From: Aquirhabdus parva
GTDB taxonomy: Bacteria > Pseudomonadota > Gammaproteobacteria > Pseudomonadales > Moraxellaceae
Length of the DNA: 64,000 bases
Reading direction: 5' to 3'
NCBI RefSeq assembly: GCF_003351745.1
Contig: NZ_CP031222.1
Coordinates: 2,586,207 to 2,650,206, forward strand
Position numbers and translations under genes: made by a program. Under the pieces are notes generated by a model. It did not search any database and had not been told where the DNA came from. It saw only the letters and a list, made by a program, of their open reading frames with translations. Of the stretch, positions 1 to 9,148 are shown in pieces; the stretch's first letter is position 1; each line of letters begins with the position of its first letter.

Positions 1-1784
1 ATAGAGACTGCAGACAGTGCTTCGATTTTCGCTTTGATCGCATCGATATCATTGTCTTTGGTCGCTGTTTCTAGTTCATCGATAGCCGCATCGATGGCTT
101 TTTTCTCATCTTCGGTAACTTTGTCGCCCAAGTCTTTCACTGCTTTTTGAGTGCCGTGAACGAGTTGATCCGCTTCGTTACGCGCTGCAGCCAGATCAAC
201 AAATTTCTTGTCTTCTTCTGCATTCGCTTCAGCATCACGAATCATTTGTTGGATTTCTTCATCCGACAAACCTGAGTTGGCTTTGATCTGGATACTTTGC
301 GCTTTGCCAGTACCTTTATCTTTTGCCGACACGTTCAAGATACCGTTCGCATCGATGTCGAAGGTCACTTCGATTTGTGGCAGACCACGTGGTGCTGGTG
401 GAATGTCGGTCAGATCGAAACGGCCGAGTGACTTGTTCTGCGCAGCCATTTTACGTTCACCTTGGTAAACTTGAATGGTTACTGCAGGCTGGTTGTCATC
501 CGCAGTCGAGAACACTTGTGATTTCTTGGTTGGAATCATGGTGTTCTTTTCAATGATCGGGGTCAACACACCGCCCATGGTTTCGATACCCAGGGTCAAT
601 GGGGTCACGTCAAGAAGCAACACGTCTTTCTTGTCGCCTGACAGAACCGCACCTTGAATTGCAGCACCAATTGCCACGGCTTCATCGGGGTTCACGTCTT
701 TACGTGGCTCTTTGCCGAAGAACTCTTTAACTTTGTCGATCACTTTCGGCATACGGGTTTGACCACCAACCAAAATCACGTCAGCGATGTCGTTTGCAGT
801 CAAGCCAGCATCTTTCAATGCAATCTTACATGGCTCAATGGTACGTGCGATCAGATCTTCAACCAGACCTTCCAATTTTGCACGGGTGATGGTCACGACC
901 AAGTGTTTTGGACCGGTTGCATCAGCAGTGATGTAAGGCAAGTTCACTTCAGTGCTTTGTGCTGAAGAGAGTTCGATCTTGGCTTTCTCAGCTGCTTCTT
1001 TCAGACGTTGCAATGCGAGTGGATCATTTTTCAGATTCACACCTTGTTCAGTTTTGAAAGTATCAACCAAGAAGTCGATCAGACGTAAGTCAAAGTCTTC
1101 ACCACCGAGGAATGTATCACCGTTGGTTGCCAATACTTCAAACTGTTGATCGCCATCAACATCAGCAATCTCAATAATCGATACGTCAAAAGTACCACCA
1201 CCCAAGTCATAAATCGCGATTTTACGGTCGCCTTCACGCTTGTCCATACCGAATGCAAGTGCTGCAGCAGTTGGTTCGTTGATAATACGTTTAACATCTA
1301 GACCCGCAATCAGACCTGCGTCTTTAGTTGCTTGGCGCTGTGCATCGTTGAAGTATGCTGGAACGGTAATCACCGCTTCAGTCACTGGCTCGCCTAAGTA
1401 TTCTTCTGCAGTTTTCTTCATCTTTTTCAAGATTTCAGCAGAAACTTGTTGAGGTGCCAATTTTTTACCATTGACATCTACCCATGCGTCGCCGTTTTCA
1501 GCTTGCACGATTTTGTATGGCACCATGCCGATATCTTTTTGAACCACGTCATCGCTATAACGACGACCGATCAAACGTTTGATCGCGAACAAGGTATTTT
1601 TTGGGTTGGTGACCGCTTGGCGTTTTGCGCTTTGACCCACCAGAATTTCTGAATCTTTGTATGCAACGATCGATGGCGTTGTACGTGCGCCTTCAACGTT
1701 ATCAATAACTTTTACTTTGTCGCCTTCCATCACAGCGACACATGAGTTGGTTGTACCTAAGTCAATACCAATAATTCTACCCAC
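1..1784 (-). CDS. dnaK: Chaperone protein DnaK (Hsp70), C-terminus cut by window edge
   Basis: ATP-dependent cytosolic chaperone that works with DnaJ and GrpE. The reading frame opens with GTG (1784-1782), preceded by an AGAAGGAG Shine-Dalgarno, and begins [18 protein letters not shown], the phosphate-binding strand of Hsp70 ATPases. About 594 codons are present. The helical lid region is reached at the window edge, so roughly 45 residues of the usual ~640 are missing. The GTG start and second residue Gly differ from the common MAK/MG-K start but are supported by the Shine-Dalgarno. It lies downstream of grpE on the same strand, 236 bp away, with its own heat-shock promoter candidate and a large 5' UTR hairpin. 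The identification is certain. Confidence 0.98.
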   Translation of the reverse strand, partial: MGRIIGIDLGTTNSCVAVMEGDKVKVIDNVEGARTTPSIVAYKDSEILVGQSAKRQAVTNPKNTLFAIKRLIGRRYSDDVVQKDIGMVPYKIVQAENGDAWVDVNGKKLAPQQVSAEILKKMKKTAEEYLGEPVTEAVITVPAYFNDAQRQATKDAGLIAGLDVKRIINEPTAAALAFGMDKREGDRKIAIYDLGGGTFDVSIIEIADVDGDQQFEVLATNGDTFLGGEDFDLRLIDFLVDTFKTEQGVNLKNDPLALQRLKEAAEKAKIELSSAQSTEVNLPYITADATGPKHLVVTITRAKLEGLVEDLIARTIEPCKIALKDAGLTANDIADVILVGGQTRMPKVIDKVKEFFGKEPRKDVNPDEAVAIGAAIQGAVLSGDKKDVLLLDVTPLTLGIETMGGVLTPIIEKNTMIPTKKSQVFSTADDNQPAVTIQVYQGERKMAAQNKSLGRFDLTDIPPAPRGLPQIEVTFDIDANGILNVSAKDKGTGKAQSIQIKANSGLSDEEIQQMIRDAEANAEEDKKFVDLAAARNEADQLVHGTQKAVKDLGDKVTEDEKKAIDAAIDELETATKDNDIDAIKAKIEALSAVS

Positions 1785-1813
1785 GTTATTGCTCCTTCTC
1801 TAAAATTGTTTGG

Positions 1814-1847
1814 TTAACAATAGTTAGCCTAGCTAAACCATTGTTAA
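1814..1847 (-). other. Long hairpin in the dnaK 5' UTR
   Basis: On the minus-strand RNA, TTAACAAT pairs with ATTGTTAA (8 bp) and is extended by GGTT-AGC against GCT-AACT (7 bp including one G-U, one bulged U), with a 3-nt UAG loop. The structure ends about 15 nt upstream of the dnaK Shine-Dalgarno and lies downstream of the predicted transcription start. No U-run follows it, so it is not a terminator. It could stabilise the mRNA or modulate translation with temperature; that role is inference. Confidence 0.7.
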
Positions 1848-1885
1848 ATTCATTTGTTTGGCAGCAGCGCTGCATGTGCTATTGA

Positions 1886-1913
1886 ATATGCGTCTCTTGC
1901 GTTGTTTTTCAAG
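1886..1913 (-). promoter_or_regulatory. Candidate sigma-32 (heat-shock) promoter of dnaK
   Basis: On the minus strand CTTGAAA (1913-1907), a 13-nt spacer and ACGCATAT (1893-1886) match the RpoH consensus CTTGAAA-N13..17-CCCCATNT. The -35 is perfect and the -10 matches at most positions. A start near 1880 would give a ~95-nt leader containing the hairpin at 1814-1847. Confidence 0.7.
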
Positions 1914-2020
1914 GCTAATCAATAAATATTATTAAAAAATTGATTAACTTTAAAAACTTAAACTCATACGACCTGTCACACTTCTCTAGCAAAAACTGAC
2001 GTTAATCAACGCCTAAAACC

Positions 2021-2554
2021 TTACTGACCTACAGTGACCATCGCAGGGCGAAGTAATCGACCCGACAAGCTATAGCCTTTTTGCAATACATTTCCGACTT
2101 GGCCTTCTGGCGCATTTGGATCAATACCCACGGCTTGATGCTGATCAGCATTGAATGCTTGACCTGCTGGATCAATGACGCTGATATGGTGTTTTTCAAG
2201 GGTGGTTAACAACGCTTTATGCGTCAGTTGCACGCCGTCCAATAACCCTTGATTACTATCTGCAGGCGCAGCAGCGATAGCACGCTCTAGGTTATCCACG
2301 ACATCCAGCAAGCTGCCAGCAAATTTCTCTAATGCATATTTCTTGGCATTATCGGTTTCACGTTCAACACGCTTCTGAAAGTTATACATATCGGCATTGG
2401 CACGTGCCTGTACATCTTTAACCTGCGCTTCAAGTTCAGCAATCTTGGCAAGCAGTACTTCAGGATCTTGCTGAACATTTGTATCTTCAACTGCAGCTTG
2501 TTCTGCTGCAACATCAACATCTACTGTGCTTTCGGGAGTTTGTGACTGAGACAT
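2021..2554 (-). CDS. grpE: GrpE, nucleotide exchange factor of DnaK
   Basis: Cytosolic co-chaperone that releases ADP from DnaK. The start is ATG at 2554 (MSQSQTPEST), preceded by AAGAGG; a longer reading into the leader has no ribosome site. The 177-aa protein has an acidic N-terminus, a long heptad helix from about residue 40 to 75 (LAKIAELEAQVKDVQARA), the GrpE core and the C-terminal beta domain ending GRLLRPAMVTVGQ. Length is usual for the family (~175-200). It is followed by dnaK on the same strand and has its own sigma-32 promoter candidate upstream, so the two genes can be transcribed together or independently. Confidence 0.97.
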   Translation of the reverse strand: MSQSQTPESTVDVDVAAEQAAVEDTNVQQDPEVLLAKIAELEAQVKDVQARANADMYNFQKRVERETDNAKKYALEKFAGSLLDVVDNLERAIAAAPADSNQGLLDGVQLTHKALLTTLEKHHISVIDPAGQAFNADQHQAVGIDPNAPEGQVGNVLQKGYSLSGRLLRPAMVTVGQ

Positions 2555-2600
2555 AACAAACCTCTTGAATAAAAAACTAAAATAATAAAAACAACGTAAG

Positions 2601-2627
2601 CGTGCGGTGCGAAGTGCCGACCGCACG
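2601..2627 (-). other. GC-rich hairpin in the grpE 5' UTR
   Basis: A perfect 8-bp inverted repeat, CGTGCGGT (2601-2608) and ACCGCACG (2620-2627), with an 11-nt loop. It lies between the predicted grpE transcription start and the ribosome-binding site (stem ends ~38 nt from it on the RNA). No U-run follows. Function is unknown; it may be an operator or mRNA structure. Confidence 0.5.
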
Positions 2628-2647
2628 GTGTGATATGAAATCATGTC

Positions 2648-2679
2648 AAATGGGTTGGGTTTGATACGTATAATTCAAG
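2648..2679 (-). promoter_or_regulatory. Candidate sigma-32 promoter of grpE
   Basis: On the minus strand CTTGAAT (2679-2673), a 17-nt spacer and ACCCATTT (2655-2648) fit CTTGAAA-N13..17-CCCCATNT with one mismatch in each box. The spacer is at the upper limit of the usual range. A start near 2642 would give a ~88-nt leader. Confidence 0.6.
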
Positions 2680-2851
2680 GCAAATAATCCATAAATCATC
2701 AATTTTTACCCTAAAAACGAACGAAAACTGACTACAGCGTGCAAATTGTTTGTCAAAACCTATCGATCAAGCGCAATATAGCGCCGCTTTATGTTTGAAA
2801 AATTCAATTTCGGTGAGCAATGCACACCACCCAAAATTGCGGGAGAGCAAA

Positions 2852-3928
2852 GTGGCAAAACTAATCAATCAAGTTATCGCGCGTGCGGAAAAATTACAGG
2901 GCACCACCGCTCGACTGACCGCGCGATTGCCAGCATTTAGTCAACGTGCACTGGCAAAAGTCTTAGGTTTTGATAACCAGCACCCGACCCTCGATTCACA
3001 TCTACAGATGCTTCTTGCCGTACGTAACTTAATCAACAATGCCGACTTGATTGGTCATAACCCAGAAAAGAGCCGCCGACACTTCCGTAAAGAAATGGCC
3101 TCTATCATTGGCACACCGACACCAGTTGGCAGCACCAAAGACTTCACGATTCCAAGCCGTAGCGGTGAGTTAAAGGTTCGCCACTATATCCCTGCTGGCA
3201 AAAATACTTCTCCACTACCGCTCTTGGTATTTTTTCACGGCGGTGGTTTTGTTGTCGGTGATATTGATACCCATGATGAACCTTGTCGTTTGTTCTGCAA
3301 GGAAGCGAATGTCCATGTCTTGAGCATCGACTATCGATTGGCACCAGAACACCCAGCCCCAGCCGCGATTGAAGACTGTGTGGATGCTTTAAAATGGGCT
3401 TATGAACACGCCAAAGAATTAGGTGTCGATGCCAAGAAAATCGGCGTAGGCGGTGACAGTGCAGGCGGAAACATTTCAACCGTCGTCAATCAGGAAACCG
3501 TAGGCAAACCTTATGCACCTGCTGCTCAGCTCCTGATTTACCCTGTGGTGGACTTGCTCCACCACTATCCAAGCCATGACACTTATGGTTCAGGTCTATT
3601 CCTATCCCGCACCGATATGGATAATGCAAAAGAGTCTTACCTCAGAAACAGTAAGTATAGTTTAAAAGATGCGCTGGTTACCCCAATGGCGGGTAATCTA
3701 GCAGGGCTTGCTCCTGCACTATTGGTTACTGCTGAACTCGACACCTTACGTGATGAGGGTGAAATGTACGCGGTCAGATTGAACGAAGCTGGCTCTCACT
3801 GTGTCGCCCATCGTGTTGAGGGTCAGGGACATGGCTTTATCAATATCACATCAATCAATAAAGCCGCCTATCAAGCGACTGTCAAAATGGCGAAAGATTT
3901 CCGTGCATTATTGGATGGTAAAATTTAA
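2852..3928 (+). CDS. Alpha/beta hydrolase, hormone-sensitive-lipase (HSL) type esterase
   Basis: Predicted carboxylesterase. It shows the HSL-family oxyanion motif HGGGF, the conserved YRLAPEHPAPAA strand, the nucleophile elbow GGDSAGGN, the acid in ELDTLRDEG and the histidine in GQGHGF. The GTG at 2852 has a GGGAG Shine-Dalgarno 6 nt upstream and gives 358 aa. The frame is open upstream to a TTG at 2750 that lacks a ribosome site, so the shorter start is preferred. No signal peptide is visible, so it is probably cytoplasmic. It is transcribed divergently from grpE and ends at a strong bidirectional terminator. The true substrate cannot be told from sequence. Confidence 0.88.
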   Translation: MAKLINQVIARAEKLQGTTARLTARLPAFSQRALAKVLGFDNQHPTLDSHLQMLLAVRNLINNADLIGHNPEKSRRHFRKEMASIIGTPTPVGSTKDFTIPSRSGELKVRHYIPAGKNTSPLPLLVFFHGGGFVVGDIDTHDEPCRLFCKEANVHVLSIDYRLAPEHPAPAAIEDCVDALKWAYEHAKELGVDAKKIGVGGDSAGGNISTVVNQETVGKPYAPAAQLLIYPVVDLLHHYPSHDTYGSGLFLSRTDMDNAKESYLRNSKYSLKDALVTPMAGNLAGLAPALLVTAELDTLRDEGEMYAVRLNEAGSHCVAHRVEGQGHGFINITSINKAAYQATVKMAKDFRALLDGKI

Positions 3929-3964
3929 TCCTCCGTACCAATGCGTCAGTAAACTGTAGATTTA

Positions 3965-3994
3965 AAAAAGCCCAATCATAAGATTGGGCTTTTT
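3965..3994. terminator. Bidirectional intrinsic terminator
   Basis: AAAAAGCCCAATC (3965-3977), loop ATAA and GATTGGGCTTTTT (3982-3994) form a 13-bp stem with A- and T-tracts on both sides. It lies between convergent genes, the esterase (+) and the cytochrome c subunit (-), and can serve both. Confidence 0.9.
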
Positions 3995-4016
3995 CATTAA
4001 ACACTATGCCAGATTT

Positions 4017-5336
4017 TTATTCCAAGCTTCTCAGCTTCTTCACATCTTTTTCCGTCGCCTGTTTTGCATTGGGATTCCCAAATTGCTTAGTCAGATAATT
4101 GGTCAACGATGCAATCTGCGCATCGGACAAATCATTTTTAAAGGCCGGCATACCGATATCATCTTGAGTATTGGTCTTACGCTGCAAACCATGCAAGATG
4201 ATCTGAATCAAGTTATTCGGATTAGATGCACCGACAGTCGAGTTATGTACCAGTGATGGATAATAATGATCGACTGATCCCAAACCATTCGCTTGATGGC
4301 AACTGGCACAAGCACCCAAATAAATACTGGCAGGATCACTCACGACTTTCAAAGCCACACCGCGAAGCGCGACGTCATCTTTACTAGCAATCCCCCATGC
4401 ATAGCGTGGCCGAGTACTGCCATCCCCTATAGCGGGAACACTATGGATATAAGTTGCAATCGCAGCAATATCGGCATCTGACAGTTTAGAGAAACTATGC
4501 TCGACAGCTTCTCCCATCGGGCCGCCTGCTTGAGCGATATTCGGGACACTCCCCGTTTGCAGGTATTGGGTCAGCTGTGAATGTGTCCAGCCTCCAATGC
4601 CAGCATTGGTATCCGCAGTGATATTGGGCGCATCCCAACCCGCAAGGATTGAACCGGCGAGAAAGTCGTGCCCTGTCTCATCCATGGCTTTTTCTTGCAT
4701 GAATAGGCCGCGCGGCGTATGACAAGTTCCGCAGTGTGCTAAACCTTGAACCAGATACGCACCCCGATTCCACTCTGGGCTTTGGTTGGTTTTAACCTCA
4801 TAGGATTTGGTCGGCGCAAATAATACGTTCCAGAACTGTACAGGCCAGCGAATGCTAAACGGCCAAGGAATCGTACTCTTCGGAATATCCTGATTGACCG
4901 CTGGCACACCGTATTTAAAGTAGGCATATAGTGCTTTAGCATCATCATCAGTGATCTTGGCGTACGATGCATACGGCATCGCAGGATAAAGACGTTTACC
5001 ATCCTTACCCACCCCATAGCGCAAAGCGCGATCAAACTCAGCCAGAGTCCAGTTGCCAATCCCCGTTTTTGGATCAGGGGTGATATTACTGGAGTAAATA
5101 TTGCCGAGCATGGGAATCGGCATCTTCAAACCACCCGCAAAGGGCTGGCCTTTCGCCGTGCTATGACAAGCCACACAGTCGCCCGCCACAGCCAAGTAGG
5201 CCCCGCGTTGAACCAAGGCAGAATCATTGGGAACGTCGCCTGTCAGCGGACTGGCTTTGGCAGTGAGTAGCACCACGCCAATCACCACCAACGCCAGAAT
5301 GACCAAGAAAAAGACATAAGTCAGAATTTTCTTCAT
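4017..5336 (-). CDS. Tri-heme cytochrome c subunit of a membrane-bound FAD dehydrogenase
   Basis: Electron-transfer subunit that passes electrons from a periplasmic GMC flavoprotein to ubiquinone. The 439-aa product has an N-terminal membrane anchor/signal (residues ~4-26) and three heme-binding CxxCH motifs: CVACH (54-58), CGTCH (202-206) and CASCH (343-347). This matches the cytochrome subunits of gluconate, alcohol and FAD-glucose dehydrogenases. ATG at 5336 has an AGGAGG site and lies 2 nt after the stop of the flavoprotein gene, so the two are translationally close. Third gene of a small-large-cytochrome operon. Confidence 0.92.
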   Translation of the reverse strand: MKKILTYVFFLVILALVVIGVVLLTAKASPLTGDVPNDSALVQRGAYLAVAGDCVACHSTAKGQPFAGGLKMPIPMLGNIYSSNITPDPKTGIGNWTLAEFDRALRYGVGKDGKRLYPAMPYASYAKITDDDAKALYAYFKYGVPAVNQDIPKSTIPWPFSIRWPVQFWNVLFAPTKSYEVKTNQSPEWNRGAYLVQGLAHCGTCHTPRGLFMQEKAMDETGHDFLAGSILAGWDAPNITADTNAGIGGWTHSQLTQYLQTGSVPNIAQAGGPMGEAVEHSFSKLSDADIAAIATYIHSVPAIGDGSTRPRYAWGIASKDDVALRGVALKVVSDPASIYLGACASCHQANGLGSVDHYYPSLVHNSTVGASNPNNLIQIILHGLQRKTNTQDDIGMPAFKNDLSDAQIASLTNYLTKQFGNPNAKQATEKDVKKLRSLE

Positions 5337-5338
5337 GA

Positions 5339-6949
5339 TCAGACCTCCTGCTTGATGGTATCAGCAATACGGATAGCAAGTGCCGCGATCGTCAAGGTGA
5401 CATTCACCGTCCCGACACTCGCCATGGTCGAGCTACTGGAAATAAACAGATTGGGATGATCATGAGTACGGCACTGTCCATCCACCACAGAATCTTTAGG
5501 ATCACTGCCCATGATGGTCGCGCCAGTGATGTGATTATTCGGCTGAAATTCATCATTAAATTTGACTTCGGTACCTCCCATCACTTTGGCCGCCGTCGCA
5601 TAAAACTCACGGGTTTTTGCCGCGCCTTTTTTGACGTAATCATCAATCTGGTAATAAATTTCTGGGCGCGGAATTCCGAGCGCGTCCTTCTCAGTCTTAC
5701 TCGGCACCAGTCGGTTGGCAGGATTGGGCAGGATTTCGTGAAAGGCATCAAACTCTACAAACCGCGCTGCACGATCACGGATGCGGGCATCTAGCTCTAC
5801 AGGTTTCAATAGTTTGCCTTGCTCAAAGGCAAATTGCGCCTCCTGTTGAATCCTATTCATATTGGACATATGAATCTTCTTGGCGGACTCTTGCGCACGA
5901 AAAGCACCGTCACGATATCCGATCAAAGAAGTCATCTCTTGCGGGCCTCGCCCCGGCCAGAGCTCCTGATTCGCATAGAATGAAACACCAGTCCCCGGAT
6001 GATCCATCAAGTTACGCCCGACCATATCCGAGCTGTTCGCCACACCATTGGGGAAGTCATGGCTGGTAGAAATCAAAAGGAGTTTCGGGGTTTCAATACC
6101 ATTGGCAGCAACTACAAAATATTTGCCTTCGACACGATGCTCGCCGCCTTGTGGGTCTTTATACAGCGCCGCGACAATCTTATTCTTCGCACCCACTTCA
6201 AGCTTATAAACTACCGCTTCTGCGATCAACTTCGCACCTGCTTGCTCAGCTTTTTCAGCATGAACGATACCGCTGTACATCGCTCCAATCGGACAGATCG
6301 GCATACAGTTATTATTACCACAGCATGTCGGGCGCCCGTCATAAGGTCGGCTATTCCGTGCGACCGGTTCCACCACAATGTTATAGGCAGGATCATGGCT
6401 ATTTAAAATATCCATCGCCGTTTTTTCATTGTACGACAGCGGTAAAGGCGCCATTGGATAAGGCTTTGAGCGGGGGGAACCATAGTCATAGTCCTGACGT
6501 CCCCATACACCCAATTCAACTTCGGCTTGATAATAATACGGCTCGATATCTTCATATTGAATCGGCCAATCGCGCCCGACGCCATAAACACTCTTTTCTT
6601 TAAAATCATTCGGTAGAAAACGCCAAGCAGAACCGGCCCAATGCCATGTCGTGCCACCAACAATCCTTAAGTACTGCTGATAAAACGGATCTGGGCCTTT
6701 TTGAATCAGGTAGTTGTTGGGTGGGTCATATTCAGGATGAGGTGCTGCAGCGTGTGAGGGGTAACACTGGGTATTATCATATTTATTGGGTTGATTGCGG
6801 AATCGCTCGACTGTCTGCCAGCGCGGCACACGCGGTCCTGCTTCAAGTAAGATCACAGACTTCCCCGCTTGTGCCAGCCTGTGCGCGACCAAGGAACCAC
6901 CCACACCAGAGCCGATCACGACCACATCCGCTTGTAAAGTATCACTCAT
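5339..6949 (-). CDS. GMC oxidoreductase, FAD sugar (glucose/gluconate-type) dehydrogenase catalytic subunit
   Basis: Catalytic flavoprotein of a three-subunit periplasm-facing dehydrogenase. The N-terminus carries the FAD-binding GSGVGG motif (residues 13-18) and the C-terminus the GMC signature with SSTMASVGTVNVT. Cysteines 209, 210, 215 and 219 (motif CCGNNNCMPIC) have the same spacing as the cysteines reported to bind a 3Fe-4S cluster in the Burkholderia FAD-glucose dehydrogenase alpha subunit. 536 aa is normal. It has no signal peptide; export is expected to ride on the small subunit encoded just upstream. The exact sugar or sugar acid is not decidable; the adjacent OprB porin favours a carbohydrate. 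Confidence 0.9.
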   Translation of the reverse strand: MSDTLQADVVVIGSGVGGSLVAHRLAQAGKSVILLEAGPRVPRWQTVERFRNQPNKYDNTQCYPSHAAAPHPEYDPPNNYLIQKGPDPFYQQYLRIVGGTTWHWAGSAWRFLPNDFKEKSVYGVGRDWPIQYEDIEPYYYQAEVELGVWGRQDYDYGSPRSKPYPMAPLPLSYNEKTAMDILNSHDPAYNIVVEPVARNSRPYDGRPTCCGNNNCMPICPIGAMYSGIVHAEKAEQAGAKLIAEAVVYKLEVGAKNKIVAALYKDPQGGEHRVEGKYFVVAANGIETPKLLLISTSHDFPNGVANSSDMVGRNLMDHPGTGVSFYANQELWPGRGPQEMTSLIGYRDGAFRAQESAKKIHMSNMNRIQQEAQFAFEQGKLLKPVELDARIRDRAARFVEFDAFHEILPNPANRLVPSKTEKDALGIPRPEIYYQIDDYVKKGAAKTREFYATAAKVMGGTEVKFNDEFQPNNHITGATIMGSDPKDSVVDGQCRTHDHPNLFISSSSTMASVGTVNVTLTIAALAIRIADTIKQEV

Positions 6950-6951
6950 GA

Positions 6952-7473
6952 TTAGACACTCCGTGTGGCTGGTTTTTCAGCCCAAAAGCCGGGCTTGTTC
7001 AGGCAATAGCTGCGAATCACCAGTATGTCGCTTGCAACGGTGAACATCAGGGCTTGCTCGTAGGTAATCACTTGTTTATTGACTGTACCCAGATACCATG
7101 CTTCCAATATTTGCAATGCAAGCTCTTGTTGAGCGGCATCAAGCGTACCGCCAGCAAGTGCAGCACTTAGCGGCTGTAGTTGGCTTTGAAAGCTGAGGTT
7201 GTTTTGCGTAAATGCAGTGAGAAAGCGCTGACCGACTTCCGGATCAAGCTGTTGCCGTTCCGTTAGCGCTTTGGAGAGGGTCATAAATGCACTCAATCCG
7301 TCGGTATTGGTGGACTCCGCGAGAGACTGGAGGGTCACCGAACCCGATAAGCCACCCACAACAAGCAGTAATGTCGCTTGTAACCACTGTCGTCGATTTA
7401 GCTTCGGTTCAAGGGATGAGGGGGCAATGTCGTGAGTGTTTTCTGCGTCTCCAGAAGCATCGTTTTTTTTCAT
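6952..7473 (-). CDS. Small (gamma) subunit of the FAD sugar dehydrogenase
   Basis: Small subunit of the gluconate 2-dehydrogenase subunit 3 type, thought to chaperone and export the flavoprotein. ATG at 7473 has an AAAGGAT site; a longer frame upstream has none. The 173-aa product has an N-terminal RRQWLQATLLLVVGG stretch (about residues 25-40), an arginine pair followed by a hydrophobic segment that resembles a twin-arginine export signal. The rest is helical, with the AWYLGTV and YEQALMF segments typical of the family. It is the first gene of the operon; 2 nt separate its stop from the flavoprotein ATG. Confidence 0.85.
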   Translation of the reverse strand: MKKNDASGDAENTHDIAPSSLEPKLNRRQWLQATLLLVVGGLSGSVTLQSLAESTNTDGLSAFMTLSKALTERQQLDPEVGQRFLTAFTQNNLSFQSQLQPLSAALAGGTLDAAQQELALQILEAWYLGTVNKQVITYEQALMFTVASDILVIRSYCLNKPGFWAEKPATRSV

Positions 7474-7776
7474 CTGGGCATCCTTTTTCACAATGGCGAT
7501 TAGCTTGTTATGTTTGAGAACCGTTGAACAAAATCTCCACTTACAAATAACCATAAAAGATAATCAGAATCTACAAAAGCTTTGTAATAAATTAAATATG
7601 AAAAATACAAATTAAACAGCACAATGATAACCATTCCTATTAAGAACATTAATGCTCAATAATATCGCCACAATCACTACTTATTATGATATTAATAATC
7701 TGAACAAGCATAATCACGCGTATAAGAATTTCAATCAAACATCGCAATCCATCCATTTGAAGTATTGGAGTCGGCC
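7474..7776. other. Divergent promoter region between the dehydrogenase operon and the porin
   Basis: 303 bp of AT-rich sequence without a convincing gene. It must hold the promoters of both transcription units. The only clear motif is a Fur-box-like palindrome at 7620-7638, listed separately. Confidence 0.6.
7620..7638. promoter_or_regulatory. Candidate Fur box
   Basis: CACAATGATAACCATTCCT matches the 19-bp Fur consensus GATAATGATAATCATTATC at 13 positions, with the core AATGATAA-CATT intact and the right half weaker. It sits between the divergent dehydrogenase operon and the porin gene. A heme/Fe-S enzyme under iron control would make sense, but the match is moderate. Confidence 0.4.
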
Positions 7777-9090
7777 ATGAAATCATCCTTCACTGTTCTG
7801 GCGACCATCGTGGGGCTCTTTACAACCGCAGCCCATGCACAGGATGTCAAGCTTGCAGATGACATTCAGAATCGTCCTTATTTATTAGGTGATTGGGGTG
7901 GATATCGATCGCATCTCGCCGATCAAGGTGTTCAATTCAACCTCGGTTACACCAGCGAAGTTGCCCATAATTTCAGCGGAGGCAAACAGCATGACACCCG
8001 CTATACCGACCAGTTTGCCATAGGTACGACGCTTGATCTCAACCGATTATTGGGCTGGAATGGCGGGACATTTCAACTCACCTATTCGCATCGTAATGGC
8101 CGCAACTTAAGCAGTGATGCCGATCTTGGCACGCTACAACAAGTGCAGGAAGTCTATGGCCGCGGGCAGACATGGCGTCTGACTCAGTTTTGGTTTAACC
8201 AAGATTTTATGGATGGGCTGGTACAATGGAAGATCGGTCGTGTGACTGTGGGAGAGGATTTCGCCAACTTCTCGTGTGATTTTCAAAACCTCACTTTTTG
8301 TGGTTCACAGCCCGGTAATATCGTTGGCAGCTATTGGCTCAACTGGCCCGTCAGCCAATGGGGCTCACGTCTGAAGATCAAAACGACACCAGATACTTAT
8401 ATTCAACTCGGCGTGTATCAAGTCAATCCCACTTATGCCCGTGATGACTACGCGGTGAAAGATGGCTGGAAACTGGATAATCCCGATGGGACTAAAGGGG
8501 CCCTTATTCCTTTGGAGTTTGGCTGGTTGCCTAAAGTGAATCAGCTTTCCGGTAGCTATAAACTAGGCTTTTGGTACAACAATGCTGGCGGTCCCGATCT
8601 TTACCTCAATCAAGCAGGTCAACCGCTTGGATTGTATGGCGGTGACGCATCACAGCGCGACAGTCGCTCAGGTGCCTATATTAATTTTGCCCAGCAAGTG
8701 ACGGGAAAATCAGATAGCGAAGGTGCAACGGTATTTTTGAACGCTACAGCGGCAGATCGTGAGACCTCTGCAAATGATCATCAGATTGCGCTGGGAATGG
8801 AATATAAAGCACCATTTAATCGAGTAGATGATATGGTGGGCCTTGCACTGGGTGCAACGCATATTAATGGCCGACAAACCGCATATCAGCAAGAATATAA
8901 TACGACTCATCTGAATACAGGCGCAGATGTAGGACGGGGTTATGAATATGCAACCGAGTTCTTTTATAGCTGGGCGCCGCTTCATTCCGTCGCATTTAGA
9001 CCTAATTTACAATACGTTATAAACCCCGGCGGTCTTGCAGATAATAAAAATGTATTTGTACTGGGCTTAAAAACGATCATCACCTTATAA
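7777..9090 (+). CDS. oprB: OprB-family carbohydrate-selective outer-membrane porin
   Basis: Outer-membrane beta-barrel for sugar entry. ATG at 7777 is preceded by GGAG (7767-7770). The 437-aa product has a signal peptide (~21 residues, cut after AAHA) followed by the OprB N-terminal motif RPYLLGDWGGYRSHLADQG. Alternating strands continue to the end, and the last residues, LGLKTIITL, close the barrel. It is divergent from a membrane-bound sugar dehydrogenase, so the likely pair is sugar entry through the porin and direct periplasmic oxidation. Confidence 0.92.
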   Translation: MKSSFTVLATIVGLFTTAAHAQDVKLADDIQNRPYLLGDWGGYRSHLADQGVQFNLGYTSEVAHNFSGGKQHDTRYTDQFAIGTTLDLNRLLGWNGGTFQLTYSHRNGRNLSSDADLGTLQQVQEVYGRGQTWRLTQFWFNQDFMDGLVQWKIGRVTVGEDFANFSCDFQNLTFCGSQPGNIVGSYWLNWPVSQWGSRLKIKTTPDTYIQLGVYQVNPTYARDDYAVKDGWKLDNPDGTKGALIPLEFGWLPKVNQLSGSYKLGFWYNNAGGPDLYLNQAGQPLGLYGGDASQRDSRSGAYINFAQQVTGKSDSEGATVFLNATAADRETSANDHQIALGMEYKAPFNRVDDMVGLALGATHINGRQTAYQQEYNTTHLNTGADVGRGYEYATEFFYSWAPLHSVAFRPNLQYVINPGGLADNKNVFVLGLKTIITL

Positions 9091-9117
9091 ACTGATTTTA
9101 TTATTTTTAAAATGACG

Positions 9118-9148
9118 GACTCAAGCATTTAAACTTTTTGCTTGAGTC
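9118..9148. terminator. Possible terminator between convergent genes
   Basis: GACTCAAGCA (9118-9127) and TGCTTGAGTC (9139-9148) form a 10-bp stem with an 11-nt loop. It overlaps the last codons of the acyl-CoA ligase gene. T-runs do not follow immediately on either strand, so termination is plausible but not strong. Confidence 0.4.
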
